Assembly (NCBI RefSeq): GCF_000166295.1
Contig: NC_017506.1
Location: forward strand, 1,674,001 to 1,738,000
Length of the DNA stretch: 64,000 bases
Source: Marinobacter adhaerens HP15
GTDB taxonomy: Bacteria; Pseudomonadota; Gammaproteobacteria; Pseudomonadales; Oleiphilaceae
Direction: 5' to 3'
The notes below the pieces were generated by a model, which worked only from the letters and a program-made list of their open reading frames with translations, had not been told where the DNA came from and made no database searches. Positions within the stretch are counted from its first letter, which is position 1. Every line of letters begins with the position of its first letter. The translations under genes and the position numbers were made by a program. This document shows positions 36,754 to 45,045 of the stretch, in pieces.

Positions 36754-37723
36754 CAGACGCCTCCCCATTAACCGTTAATTGTCGATCAACCCGTGTGGCA
36801 ATATCCTCACGGCTCGGCAAGGGAATGTTCAGAGAACGTGCAACCTGGGCATTGACCTCGACCCGAAACTCCTCGGGATACGAGGGTTCCGGGTATGCAC
36901 CGGTTTCGAAAAAGGTTGATAAAAAGTTGCCGGCCATCTCAACCATTTCAGGGAACGGGGCATAACTGGAAGCCAGGGAGCCTGCTTTGACATAAGCCTG
37001 AGTGGGGCCGATGACGATCTGATTACGGCGGTAGGCGGTCAGCAGAATATGTTTGATGGTTCGGGGGTTGTAAATGGCGCTGTCGGGCGCTGCAAGCAAG
37101 AAATCACCGTAACCAAGGGCCCGGACAAGCGTCGGAATCAGCTCATCGTTGCTGTCTACAAGAAAGATCTTCGCCGACATGCCGTAGGCCGGCAGTTCAT
37201 CAATCAGCGGCTCGTACAGTTCAACGGAATCCGCTGTTGCCAGCAGGGCAATCTTGTTGGCCTGGGGCAAAATGGCCTTTCCCGTCAGAGCCTGGCGGAT
37301 CAGCGGCACATCGTACAACACCGCCGAGATCTGGCCCGGCGACCGCTCGGCAAAGGCGGAGATAAAGGATCGGTCGACCAGCATGGCCAGGATCGCTGCG
37401 GACCGGTTGGCTTGACGTGCCCGGGAGAAAGCGGCGGGGCCGACCGTAATGACCGGACTGTTCTCCAGAGTGGCCAGCTGGTCGTCGGAGACCTCGGTCA
37501 AGGAGGTCGCTGGTCCCAGCTGCCGTTTCAGGAGAGCAATCAGATGTTGATCCAAAGGTGCGTTGCCTGAGCCGACAAAATAAACGACCCTTGCCGGTGC
37601 TTCCTGGGCATTGGCCACCGTGGCGCAAACGGCGAAAAGCAGAATGCACAGGGCCTTGAGTAAAAGGCCCGGGTTTCCGCATCTATTCCGGTTTCGGTGA
37701 ATCGTGCCTGTCCTTCGCTCCAT
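36746..37723 (-). CDS. Periplasmic ABC-type substrate-binding-like protein
   Basis: 325 residues. The signal peptide ends near VANAQ (LLLKALCILLFAVCATVANA). The two-lobed fold is of the ABC_sub_bind type: VVYFVGSGNAPLDQHL, PVITVGPAAFSRA, DRSFISAFAE, AVLYDVPLIRQ, FLLAAPDSAIYNP, IVIGPTQAYVKAGSL. No permease or ATPase gene accompanies it. It is translationally coupled to the hybrid kinase and follows the TonB receptor by 32 bases. It is probably a sensory co-receptor rather than a transport component (inference). Confidence 0.8.
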   Translation of the reverse strand: MERRTGTIHRNRNRCGNPGLLLKALCILLFAVCATVANAQEAPARVVYFVGSGNAPLDQHLIALLKRQLGPATSLTEVSDDQLATLENSPVITVGPAAFSRARQANRSAAILAMLVDRSFISAFAERSPGQISAVLYDVPLIRQALTGKAILPQANKIALLATADSVELYEPLIDELPAYGMSAKIFLVDSNDELIPTLVRALGYGDFLLAAPDSAIYNPRTIKHILLTAYRRNQIVIGPTQAYVKAGSLASSYAPFPEMVEMAGNFLSTFFETGAYPEPSYPEEFRVEVNAQVARSLNIPLPSREDIATRVDRQLTVNGEASDE

Positions 37724-37755
37724 ACCGTCCAGGGCTCGCGCTTTCCTTGTTAACT

Positions 37756-39906
37756 TCAGAAACGAATACCAGCCTCAACAAAAAACTGGTTCTGATCCTC
37801 AATCCGGTTATCCGGGCTGATCCATGGCTTGGGATTCAGATAATGCTGCATCGTCAGTGCCAGCATATAACTGTAATCGGCTTTGTCCACCCGGCGGGCC
37901 AGACGGAAATCGGCTCGCTCGAACCGGGATTCCCGTACCTCATTGGTCCAGTACATTGCTGCGGAGGTCATGAAACCCATAGGCAGATCCTGAATCCAGG
38001 CGAAGCTGCCAGAGTCGCGGGCTGAGAGCCGTGCCAACAGATCCACAGCACGTTCCTGCTTGTCCACCGGCAGTGCCGCCGGGTCGCCGGTGTAACGACC
38101 TTCCTGCTCAAGGTAGGCGTAGGTGGCGCGAAGTTTGGTCCCGGAAAACTCCAACGAGGTTTCCAGTTCTACGCCTTCTTGCTCCAGATCGACATTGTTG
38201 GCGATATACCACTCTTCTTCGTTGATGACACCGCTGATCATGTCACGGAAATCGTCGTTGAAGTAGCGGACTTCCACCGAGAGCAATGCTCTTTCCAGAT
38301 GGAACTGGCCAAAATAACTGATCTCCCTGGAGGTGATCCATTCTTCCTCCAGCTCCTGGCCATAGGTGGAGGTTGTCGGGTCCAGAAGGCCCTCGACTTC
38401 GATTCTCTGGCCGTCCAATGCTTCAAATGGGGCCTGCACATTTCTCGGCGTGTAGCCCCAGTCAGGATTCTGTTCAAAGGCGTCCGGTGTGCGAACCGCC
38501 CGGGAAAACACGAAACGCAGGGCATGGTTGTTGTTCAGGATGAAGTTTGCGGCAGCCCTGGGCGAGAAATAATCTTCATCGGTGGTGGTGGTCTGTTCCC
38601 AGTTCCCGCCAGCGTTAAAGGTTAGCCATCGAAAGGGCGAGTACTCGGCATTCGCGAATACCCGGGATTGATAGTTGTCTCCTTTCCCGTTGAAGAAGGT
38701 CTCGGAATTGAAAGAGTCCTTTCTGTAGCCCACGCCGGAAACCAGCTTGAATTCATCGCTGAAAATGATGGTGTCCTGAAGTTCGATTTCTTGCCGGGTT
38801 TCCTCGAGGTCTTCGTTCAGATCAGCAATGAACGGACCCTGGTCTTCGGGGAAGGCCGGGAACCCGGATGGCAGAAGCGCGTTGATTTCCGCTGCCGGGG
38901 CGGAAACCGTCCAACGCTGACGTTGCCGTTGGTTCTGATAGCTTGCCTGAATATGGTAGAAGTGACTGGGAGAGGTCGCTCCGTCGAACCGGACATGGAG
39001 ATAGTAGTCGTCCATGATGATGTCCGGGTTGGTGATCGCCCCCAACTTGCCGGACTTCTCGAAGTCCTCTTCGTTTACGCCATCCAGCACGCCGGCGCGC
39101 ACATCGATGGAATGCTGACGATCAATCCGGAACACGCTGTCGAAATTGAAGTTGTTGATGTCGTGGCCATCGTGGAAGGGGATCTCCTCGCCGCCATCAA
39201 CCTGGCTGTCAAAGCCATTGGATTTGCGCTTTTCGTATGACAACCTCCAACTCTTATCGGCATCGGTATCGCCCACAGAGGTGAACGTTCGAACATGTCC
39301 CCGCGAGCCGACCGAGGTGTAGGCCTCCACGCCGGCGGTATCCTGAGGCGATCGGGTGATGATGTTGATGCTGCCGAGGAACGCGTTGATGCCGTAGGCC
39401 GCGGAGTTGGGGCCTCGACTCACTTCAATTCGTTCGATATTTTCCAGAGCGACTGGCATGCCCAGCCAGTCTACGTCTGCGAGGCTGATCCGGTAGGCGG
39501 TTCGTCCGTCAATTTGAACTTGCAGCCGACGCTGTTCGTACTGGGACGTACCGTGGTAGGTTGCCACCGGATTGGTGCTTCCCCAATGACCAACAACCAT
39601 ACCCGGTACCAGCCGGAGTGCCTCTACCAGGTTCATGACACCGAGATCTCGGATCATGTCGCCTGTAATGATGGTGGTTGTCCCGGGAACCCGAAGCTTG
39701 GACTGGCGCAGTCGGGTTGTGGTCAACACTTCGGGAATTTCGCTGTGTTCGCCTTCCAGGCCAAGCAAGCCGGGCATGAAGTCGGGGGTTTCAGTCTGTG
39801 CCTGGACCGTCACAGGCAACAGCGCAGAGATAGCAAGGCTGACGCCAAGGCAGGTTACGAGAGGGCGACAGTTACTCATTCCTGCCATTTTTATCGATTG
39901 ATGCAT
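37756..39906 (-). CDS. TonB-dependent outer-membrane receptor
   Basis: About 716 residues; ATGs at 39888 and 39879 are possible later starts and none has a strong SD. Signal peptide, then a plug domain (TTTIITGDMIRDLGVMNLVE, RIEVSRGPNSAAYGINAFLG) and a 22-strand-type barrel with alternating aromatic strands. The C-terminus ends in Phe (FFVEAGIRF), as needed for BAM insertion. It should import or sense a ligand using TonB energy. No Fur-like box is obvious upstream. The ligand cannot be read from sequence. Confidence 0.9.
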   Translation of the reverse strand: MHQSIKMAGMSNCRPLVTCLGVSLAISALLPVTVQAQTETPDFMPGLLGLEGEHSEIPEVLTTTRLRQSKLRVPGTTTIITGDMIRDLGVMNLVEALRLVPGMVVGHWGSTNPVATYHGTSQYEQRRLQVQIDGRTAYRISLADVDWLGMPVALENIERIEVSRGPNSAAYGINAFLGSINIITRSPQDTAGVEAYTSVGSRGHVRTFTSVGDTDADKSWRLSYEKRKSNGFDSQVDGGEEIPFHDGHDINNFNFDSVFRIDRQHSIDVRAGVLDGVNEEDFEKSGKLGAITNPDIIMDDYYLHVRFDGATSPSHFYHIQASYQNQRQRQRWTVSAPAAEINALLPSGFPAFPEDQGPFIADLNEDLEETRQEIELQDTIIFSDEFKLVSGVGYRKDSFNSETFFNGKGDNYQSRVFANAEYSPFRWLTFNAGGNWEQTTTTDEDYFSPRAAANFILNNNHALRFVFSRAVRTPDAFEQNPDWGYTPRNVQAPFEALDGQRIEVEGLLDPTTSTYGQELEEEWITSREISYFGQFHLERALLSVEVRYFNDDFRDMISGVINEEEWYIANNVDLEQEGVELETSLEFSGTKLRATYAYLEQEGRYTGDPAALPVDKQERAVDLLARLSARDSGSFAWIQDLPMGFMTSAAMYWTNEVRESRFERADFRLARRVDKADYSYMLALTMQHYLNPKPWISPDNRIEDQNQFFVEAGIRF

Positions 39907-40036
39907 GGTTGACGTTCTATAATCTGCCGAGAAATTGAGTAAAGCGGTTTTATTATGTTTGGGTCCTATCGTAAGGGACTACAGACGGTTTGTCTCTCTG
40001 AAATGTAATGAATCTAGGCCCGGGAGTTGCAGCTTT

Positions 40037-40681
40037 ATGAATTGTTGGGAAATCCTTGGAATTGAGCCGACCGGCGATCGTCGGAAGATCCAGGATGCGT
40101 ATGAGCAACAGCTCAAGTTTGCTTCGGAAGACGAGGCAAAGAGCCTGGAAGCGGCTTTCCGGGAGGCAGTCGGGGACGATCCGGGCCCGGTAAAGCAGGC
40201 TTCTGACACGGTTCAGACTGAACCGCATCGCGAGGTGCAGGACGAGGAGCCTGATCGTCCGCTGGATGCCAACGAAGGCCAGGTGGTTCGTGAGGTGGTT
40301 ATCCAGATCAAGGCCTTGCTCAATGATTCCTCAAGAAGCAAGGACCCGGGCATCTGGAAAGCCATTCTGGACGAGCCGCCCGCTGATCAGCCGCGGTTGC
40401 GACGTGAGATCGGACGCCAGTTGGAGCCCCAGATACGTCCGATGGCGGAAAACGGCACCTTTCCGGCACCGGTGGCCCAGTTTCTCGGTGAGTGGTTTGG
40501 CTGGTTCACTATGGAACAGGCGCCTGAGGTGGCCGACGATCGGAATTACCCGGAACCCGACATGGCGGAAGAGCAGGGCGAACAGCCACCGCAAATGGTC
40601 AATTTCTGGCCGGCGGTGATTGGCTGGATTGTCGGGCTGGCGATTCTCGCCACACTCTTTGGCGGAATGGGGGGCGGTTGA
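40037..40681 (+). CDS. J-domain-like membrane protein
   Basis: 214 residues from ATG 40037; the frame is open to 39935. The N-terminal ~45 residues (NCWEILGIEPTGDRRKIQDAYEQQLK) look like helices I-II of a J domain, but the HPD tripeptide needed to stimulate DnaK is absent. A Pro/Glu-rich middle leads to a helical region and a C-terminal transmembrane helix (FWPAVIGWIVGLAILATLF). Probably a tail-anchored protein of unknown role. It is divergent from the TonB receptor. Confidence 0.6.
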   Translation: MNCWEILGIEPTGDRRKIQDAYEQQLKFASEDEAKSLEAAFREAVGDDPGPVKQASDTVQTEPHREVQDEEPDRPLDANEGQVVREVVIQIKALLNDSSRSKDPGIWKAILDEPPADQPRLRREIGRQLEPQIRPMAENGTFPAPVAQFLGEWFGWFTMEQAPEVADDRNYPEPDMAEEQGEQPPQMVNFWPAVIGWIVGLAILATLFGGMGGG

Positions 40682-40692
40682 GTCCGCCGCCC
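40672..40692. terminator. Hairpin between convergent genes
   Basis: GGGCGG (40672-40677) pairs with CCGCCC (40687-40692) across the stop of the J-like gene, before the convergent symporter stop. No strong T tract follows on either strand, so this is a weak terminator call. Confidence 0.3.
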
Positions 40693-40695
40693 GTA

Positions 40696-41690
40696 TCAGC
40701 CCGTTTTCTCTGCATTCGCCCTTTCAATTTTATCCCGGTACTTCTGGGCCAGGAAGGCTCCGACGATAACCTGTATCTGGTTGTAGCACATGATCGGTAA
40801 CACGATCATGCCGAAGCCCGGGTGCCCTGAGAACAGGACCTTGGCCATGGGCAGTCCCGACGCCAGGCTCTTTTTGGAGCCGCAGAACACCACAGCGGCT
40901 TCGTCCTCCAGGCTGAACCCGAATCGCCGTACCAGGAACCTGGCAAACACCATGAATAGCAGCAGCAAGCCCAGGCAGAGCGCAATGGCGAAAAGGATGG
41001 CCTGCAGGGGCAGATTCTCCCAGAGTCCGCTCTCTACCGAATGTGAAAAAGCGGAGTAGACGATCAGCCAGATCACGCACTGATCGTATCGGGCCATCAG
41101 TGTTTCGTTTCTGCCAAGAAACCCGCCGAGCCATGGTCGGAGCGCATGCCCAACCGCAAAAGGCAGCAGCAGTTGCAGAATGATGTCTTTCAGGGCTTCC
41201 GCTACGGAGAAATCCCCGCCGCCAGATGTGCTTACCAACAGCAACAGCAGGAATGGCGTCAGCATCATGCCAAAGACATTGGAGGCGGCTGCGCTGCAGA
41301 TTGCCGCCGGAACATTGCCACGCGCCATTGCGGTATAGGCGATGGAGGAGGATACCGCCGACGGCAGGACGCCCAGATAAAGAAACCCCAGACCAAGATC
41401 CTTCGGCATCCAGGAGGGTGCGATATTGCTGAGGCCGTTAATCGGCAGCACCGCGAGTGGAAAAAATCGAAGGTGAGCGAAGTGATCAGAATGTGCAGCC
41501 GCCAGTGGGTGGCACCGGCAATAATCTGCTCGCGGGACAGCGCTGCGCCATGGAAAAAGAAGAGCAGGGCGACGGCGACCGTTCCGGCAGTGGCCAGTGC
41601 CTCGCCTGCCTGGCCAGTTGCAGGCAGAAAGGTGGCCAATACGATGGCGCCAAGGAGCAGCAGGGTAAAGGTGTCGATCCGGAACTTCAT
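40696..41690 (-). pseudogene. Bile acid:sodium symporter family protein, frameshifted
   Basis: Two minus-strand frames encode the two halves of one SBF-like (PF13593/YfeH type) transporter. The first half runs from ATG 41690 (KFRIDTFTLLLLG through GATHWRLHILITSLTF). The second half resumes with PLAVLPINGLSN and continues through RGNVPAAICSAAASN to the stop at 40696. The break is at six T residues on the coding strand (plus 41461-41466); seven would restore a single frame of about 330 residues with nine or ten membrane helices. Either a true null mutation or a base-call error. Gene start lies three bases after the GntR-type regulator, so the two form an operon. Confidence 0.85.
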
Positions 41691-41693
41691 GAA

Positions 41694-42371
41694 TCAGGAC
41701 TCCCGACGCTTCAAGGCCTGAAGGCTGGGTTTCAAAAGCGACCGGGCCAGGGATTCTGCCTTGCCCTCGTCCTGACGCCGGACCGCCGCGAGCAGGAGTT
41801 CGTGATCTTCCTGCGAGGGTTCCGGCAGGTCTGCGTCGGTTTCGGTCTTCTCGATGGTCTGGCTGACAGCGTGGGAAAAGTAGTCGTAGAGCTCGATCAG
41901 CGCTGAGTTATGAGAAGCCGCAACCAGGGCATGATGGAAGGCTTCGTCGTGCCGGATGCGAGCCTGCAGGTCATCTCCCGCTTTGGCGCGAGCATCCAGG
42001 GCTGTGGTCATGTGCCGGAGATCCTGTTCTGTCCGCCGGTGCGCTGCCAGCTTGGCGGCCTCCGTTTCCAGCATGATCCTGACCTCCAGCTGCTCCGCCA
42101 GCTGGGTGCGGGCAATTCTCCGCAGTGTCTCCCCGGCGTCCCGTGTCGCCCGTACGTATGTGCCATCCCCCTGGCGGGTTTCCAGCATCCCCACGTGTAC
42201 CAGCACCCGAACCGCCTCACGAACCGTGTTTCGGCTTACTCCGAGGGATTCGGAAAGTTCTGATTCGACGGGCAGGCGATCGCCAACCGACCAGTCACCT
42301 TTTTCGATGGCGTTTCTGAGACTCTCGATAGCGGTCTCGACCAGCGAGCCTTTGCGAATACGTTCCAGCAT
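41694..42371 (-). CDS. GntR-family regulator with FCD domain (FadR/PdhR-like)
   Basis: 225 residues from ATG 42371; an ATG four codons earlier abuts the SD and is less likely. The N-terminal winged helix is marked by GDRLPVESELSESLGVSRNTVREAVRVLV (helix-turn-helix near residues 35-60). The C-terminal FCD helical ligand domain has RIMLETEAAKLAA, HDEAFHHALVAASHN and a DHELLLAAV metal-binding His. It probably controls the symporter gene just behind it, and itself. Confidence 0.88.
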   Translation of the reverse strand: MLERIRKGSLVETAIESLRNAIEKGDWSVGDRLPVESELSESLGVSRNTVREAVRVLVHVGMLETRQGDGTYVRATRDAGETLRRIARTQLAEQLEVRIMLETEAAKLAAHRRTEQDLRHMTTALDARAKAGDDLQARIRHDEAFHHALVAASHNSALIELYDYFSHAVSQTIEKTETDADLPEPSQEDHELLLAAVRRQDEGKAESLARSLLKPSLQALKRRES

Positions 42372-42407
42372 AGCGTATATCATCCTTCAAACCGATAACC
42401 CAATCAT

Positions 42408-42421
42408 CCTATGAATATAGG
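42408..42421. promoter_or_regulatory. Candidate operator upstream of the GntR-type regulator
   Basis: CCTAT and ATAGG (42408-42412, 42417-42421) form a short inverted repeat around GAAT, 37 bases before the regulator start. Size and place suit autoregulation, but a five-base arm is weak evidence. Confidence 0.3.
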
Positions 42422-42452
42422 CAAGGTTCAAGTGCAAAAGGCTTTCACCCGA

Positions 42453-43943
42453 TTACCCCGCGGTCTGGCCAGGGTAAAGAAACTGGTAATCAGCGGTGTC
42501 TACCCGGCGGGTGGCGAACCGGTAGGTGAAGGTGAATCCCGGCCAGTTGATGGTATTGCGCCCATGCTCATCGAGGTACCAGGAGGTGCAGCCAGAGCTC
42601 CAGACTGTGTCTTCCAGGCCCTGTTGAACCACATGGGTGAAACGGTCCTGCCGGTCTTGTCGGACGTCCATGGCGGAGTCAGGGTACTTTTCGAGTGCCT
42701 CCAGACATTCCAGGACGTAGCGAAACTGGGACTCAAGCATGTACAGGATAGAGTTATGGGCCAGGTTGGTGTTGGGTCCATAGAGCATGAACATGTTGGG
42801 GAAGCCGCTGACGGTGATGCCTTTGAACGCGACAGCGCCGTTCTGCCAGGCCTCATTCAGCGTCTTTCCGCCCCGGCCTGTTATCCGGATGGGTGACAGG
42901 AACTCCGAGGCCCGAAAACCAGTGCCGCAGATAATGGCGTCCACTTCATGGTGGTGGCCTTCGTGCGTAATGACGCCGGACTCGTCAATGTGGTCAATAG
43001 GGTCGGTAATCAGGTTCACATTCGGCCGGTTGATGGCCGGATACCAGTCGTTGGAAATCAGAATCCGTTTGCAGCCGATCTTGTAGTCCGGAATGATCTT
43101 TTTCAGCTTGGCGGGATCTGTGACCTGTTTTCTGGCCTCCCGCTTTGCCATGTTCGCGTAATACTCGAGAAGGCCACTGAATTTGGTGAAAGCGAGGGCG
43201 CGACTCTCGTTTTTCCAGTAAATAAGGTACCGATAGAGGCGATCCCATGCCGGTACTTTCTGGAACAGCGTCTGCTCCCAGCGCTTGAAGGGCCGATCCG
43301 GCTTGGGCAGGACCCAGGCCGCCGAGCGCTGAAACAGGTCCAGCTGCTTTACCTTCGATGCAATCTCCGGAACAAACTGAAGGGCACTGGCGCCGGTTCC
43401 AATGACCGCCACCCGTTTATCGGACAAGTCGTAATCATGATCCCAACGGGCTGAATGGAACATTTTGCCCTGGAAACGATCCAGTCCCTTGAGGTTTGGC
43501 CAGGCAGGTTGATTGAGCTGTCCGGTGGCGGTGATGAGTACATTGGCGGTCAGCTGCTCACCGTTTGCGAGGGTCACCGACCATTGATTTGTTTTGTCGT
43601 CAAACGCGGCTTCCTGCACCTCGGAGTTAAACCGGATGTGACTGCCTAGGCGATATTTCTGAACGCAGTGCTCCATATAGCCGAGTATTTCGCGCTGCAA
43701 GCCGAATTTCCGCGACCAGTCGTGCTTGGGTTCGAAGGAGTATGAATAAAAGTGCGATTGCACATCGCAGGCGGCACCGGGGTAGGTGTTATCACGCCAG
43801 GTACCTCCAACCCGGTCGGCTTTTTCCAGCAGGGTCAGGTTATTGAAGCCGGCCAGTTTCAGTTTGATGGCCATGCCCAGACCACCAAAACCGCTACCGA
43901 TAATCAGAATGGACGGGTGTTCTCGCAGGCTGGCTTGGCTCAT
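42453..43943 (-). CDS. Flavin-containing, Baeyer-Villiger-type monooxygenase
   Basis: 496 residues from ATG 43943; the frame is open to 44018 with other possible starts. First Rossmann motif IIGSGFGGLGMAIKL. The Baeyer-Villiger fingerprint FQGKMFHSARWD matches F-x-G-x-x-x-H-x-x-x-W-D exactly. The second Rossmann motif is VIGTGASALQFVPEI. Such NADPH/FAD enzymes insert oxygen into ketones to give esters or lactones. It stands alone between a GntR-type and a LysR-type regulator, and its substrate is unknown. Confidence 0.88.
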   Translation of the reverse strand: MSQASLREHPSILIIGSGFGGLGMAIKLKLAGFNNLTLLEKADRVGGTWRDNTYPGAACDVQSHFYSYSFEPKHDWSRKFGLQREILGYMEHCVQKYRLGSHIRFNSEVQEAAFDDKTNQWSVTLANGEQLTANVLITATGQLNQPAWPNLKGLDRFQGKMFHSARWDHDYDLSDKRVAVIGTGASALQFVPEIASKVKQLDLFQRSAAWVLPKPDRPFKRWEQTLFQKVPAWDRLYRYLIYWKNESRALAFTKFSGLLEYYANMAKREARKQVTDPAKLKKIIPDYKIGCKRILISNDWYPAINRPNVNLITDPIDHIDESGVITHEGHHHEVDAIICGTGFRASEFLSPIRITGRGGKTLNEAWQNGAVAFKGITVSGFPNMFMLYGPNTNLAHNSILYMLESQFRYVLECLEALEKYPDSAMDVRQDRQDRFTHVVQQGLEDTVWSSGCTSWYLDEHGRNTINWPGFTFTYRFATRRVDTADYQFLYPGQTAG

Positions 43944-44033
43944 GATCATATGTCCGGCGTTATTATTGTGGTCTTTCTGCTTCAGTATACGGATGTAAGT
44001 CAGCCTTATGGATGACATTTTTCGCCACTCGGG

Positions 44034-44945
44034 CTAGTCAGAATGACCAATCGGCGTCCGGGTCAGATAATTGTCCTGAGTCTGGGATAGCAGTTCCCTG
44101 AGTGCCGGCGTCTCGAACTGGCGTCGGATACTGATGGCATAGAACTCCTCGAAGACGCCTGGCAGGGCGCCGTAGTCTGCAAGGGTTCCGCTCTTCATTT
44201 CGTCGCGCACGACCACCGGAGGCATAATGGCGAAATGACCGGTATCCCGGGTGAGAAGTCGCATCATCGCCATGTCATCCACCTCGGCGGCGATGTTGGG
44301 ACGCAGCCTGTGATACTCGCACAACTGGTCGAAGGCCTGGCGTATGTTGTTGTCCGGGCCCGGCACAATCAGACTCCGGCCACGCAGTACGTCGACAAAA
44401 TCGCCCTGAACGTCTATTCCCCGCGGCCCGATGATGCTGACCGGCTGTTTGGCAATCAGCCGTGACCGCCAGGGATTCTGTTCATCTCCCTGTACCGCCT
44501 GGTTTGCGAGGATCAGGTCCAGTCGATGCGCCGAGAGGCGTCTTAGCAGCTCATCCATGTGGCTACTTTGCAGGCTCAGCTCAAGGTCTTCCCGGTTCAA
44601 CAGCGGCTGCAGAAAGCCTTCCTGGAAGTTACGGGAGAGCGTAGCCACTGCCCCGATCCGGAGTATCTCGCGGTTTGGTTGAGCGCCGGAGGCAAATAAT
44701 GCCGTCAGTTCCTCACCCTGGCGGAAGATCTCCTCGGCGTAGGAGAATGCCATTCTCCCGGCTTCAGACAGCTTGAGGCGCCGCCCCTCGCGAATGAAGA
44801 GGTCGTGCCCCAGGCTGTCTTCCAGCTTGCGTATCTGACCCGACAGCGCCGACTGGGAAATATGCAGCGAGTCCGCTGCCCGCGTCAGGTGGCCGGTTCG
44901 CGCGACCTTCCAGAAGTAGTAAAGGTGATGGTAATTCAGCTTCAT
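44034..44945 (-). CDS. LysR-family regulator, NhaR-like, divergent from dabBA
   Basis: 303 residues from ATG 44945; the longer frame upstream overlaps the dabB promoter region and start. The N-terminal helix-turn-helix (NYHHLYYFWKVARTGHLTRAADSL) is close to NhaR. The C-terminal periplasmic-binding-like effector domain has LRIGAVATLSRN and a DLILANQ strand. Divergent placement and the dyad in between suggest it activates the bicarbonate/CO2 pump genes, perhaps in response to inorganic carbon or ion status (inference). Confidence 0.87.
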   Translation of the reverse strand: MKLNYHHLYYFWKVARTGHLTRAADSLHISQSALSGQIRKLEDSLGHDLFIREGRRLKLSEAGRMAFSYAEEIFRQGEELTALFASGAQPNREILRIGAVATLSRNFQEGFLQPLLNREDLELSLQSSHMDELLRRLSAHRLDLILANQAVQGDEQNPWRSRLIAKQPVSIIGPRGIDVQGDFVDVLRGRSLIVPGPDNNIRQAFDQLCEYHRLRPNIAAEVDDMAMMRLLTRDTGHFAIMPPVVVRDEMKSGTLADYGALPGVFEEFYAISIRRQFETPALRELLSQTQDNYLTRTPIGHSD

Positions 44946-44950
44946 GTGAT

Positions 44951-44969
44951 TTCGTTCTCGAAAAACGAA
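44951..44969. promoter_or_regulatory. Dyad in the lysR-dabB intergenic region
   Basis: TTCGTT (44951-44956) and AACGAA (44964-44969) are perfect inverted copies around seven bases, five bases upstream of the lysR start. The spacing resembles a LysR box (T-N11-A). It lies 76 bases before dabB, so the LysR product could control both genes from it. Confidence 0.5.
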
Positions 44970-45045
44970 TGATCTGATAAGTATAAACCATTTTTTATAT
45001 GTGACGATGATCGGCAAAGTACTTGCAATCAGGAGGTTTGCAAGT

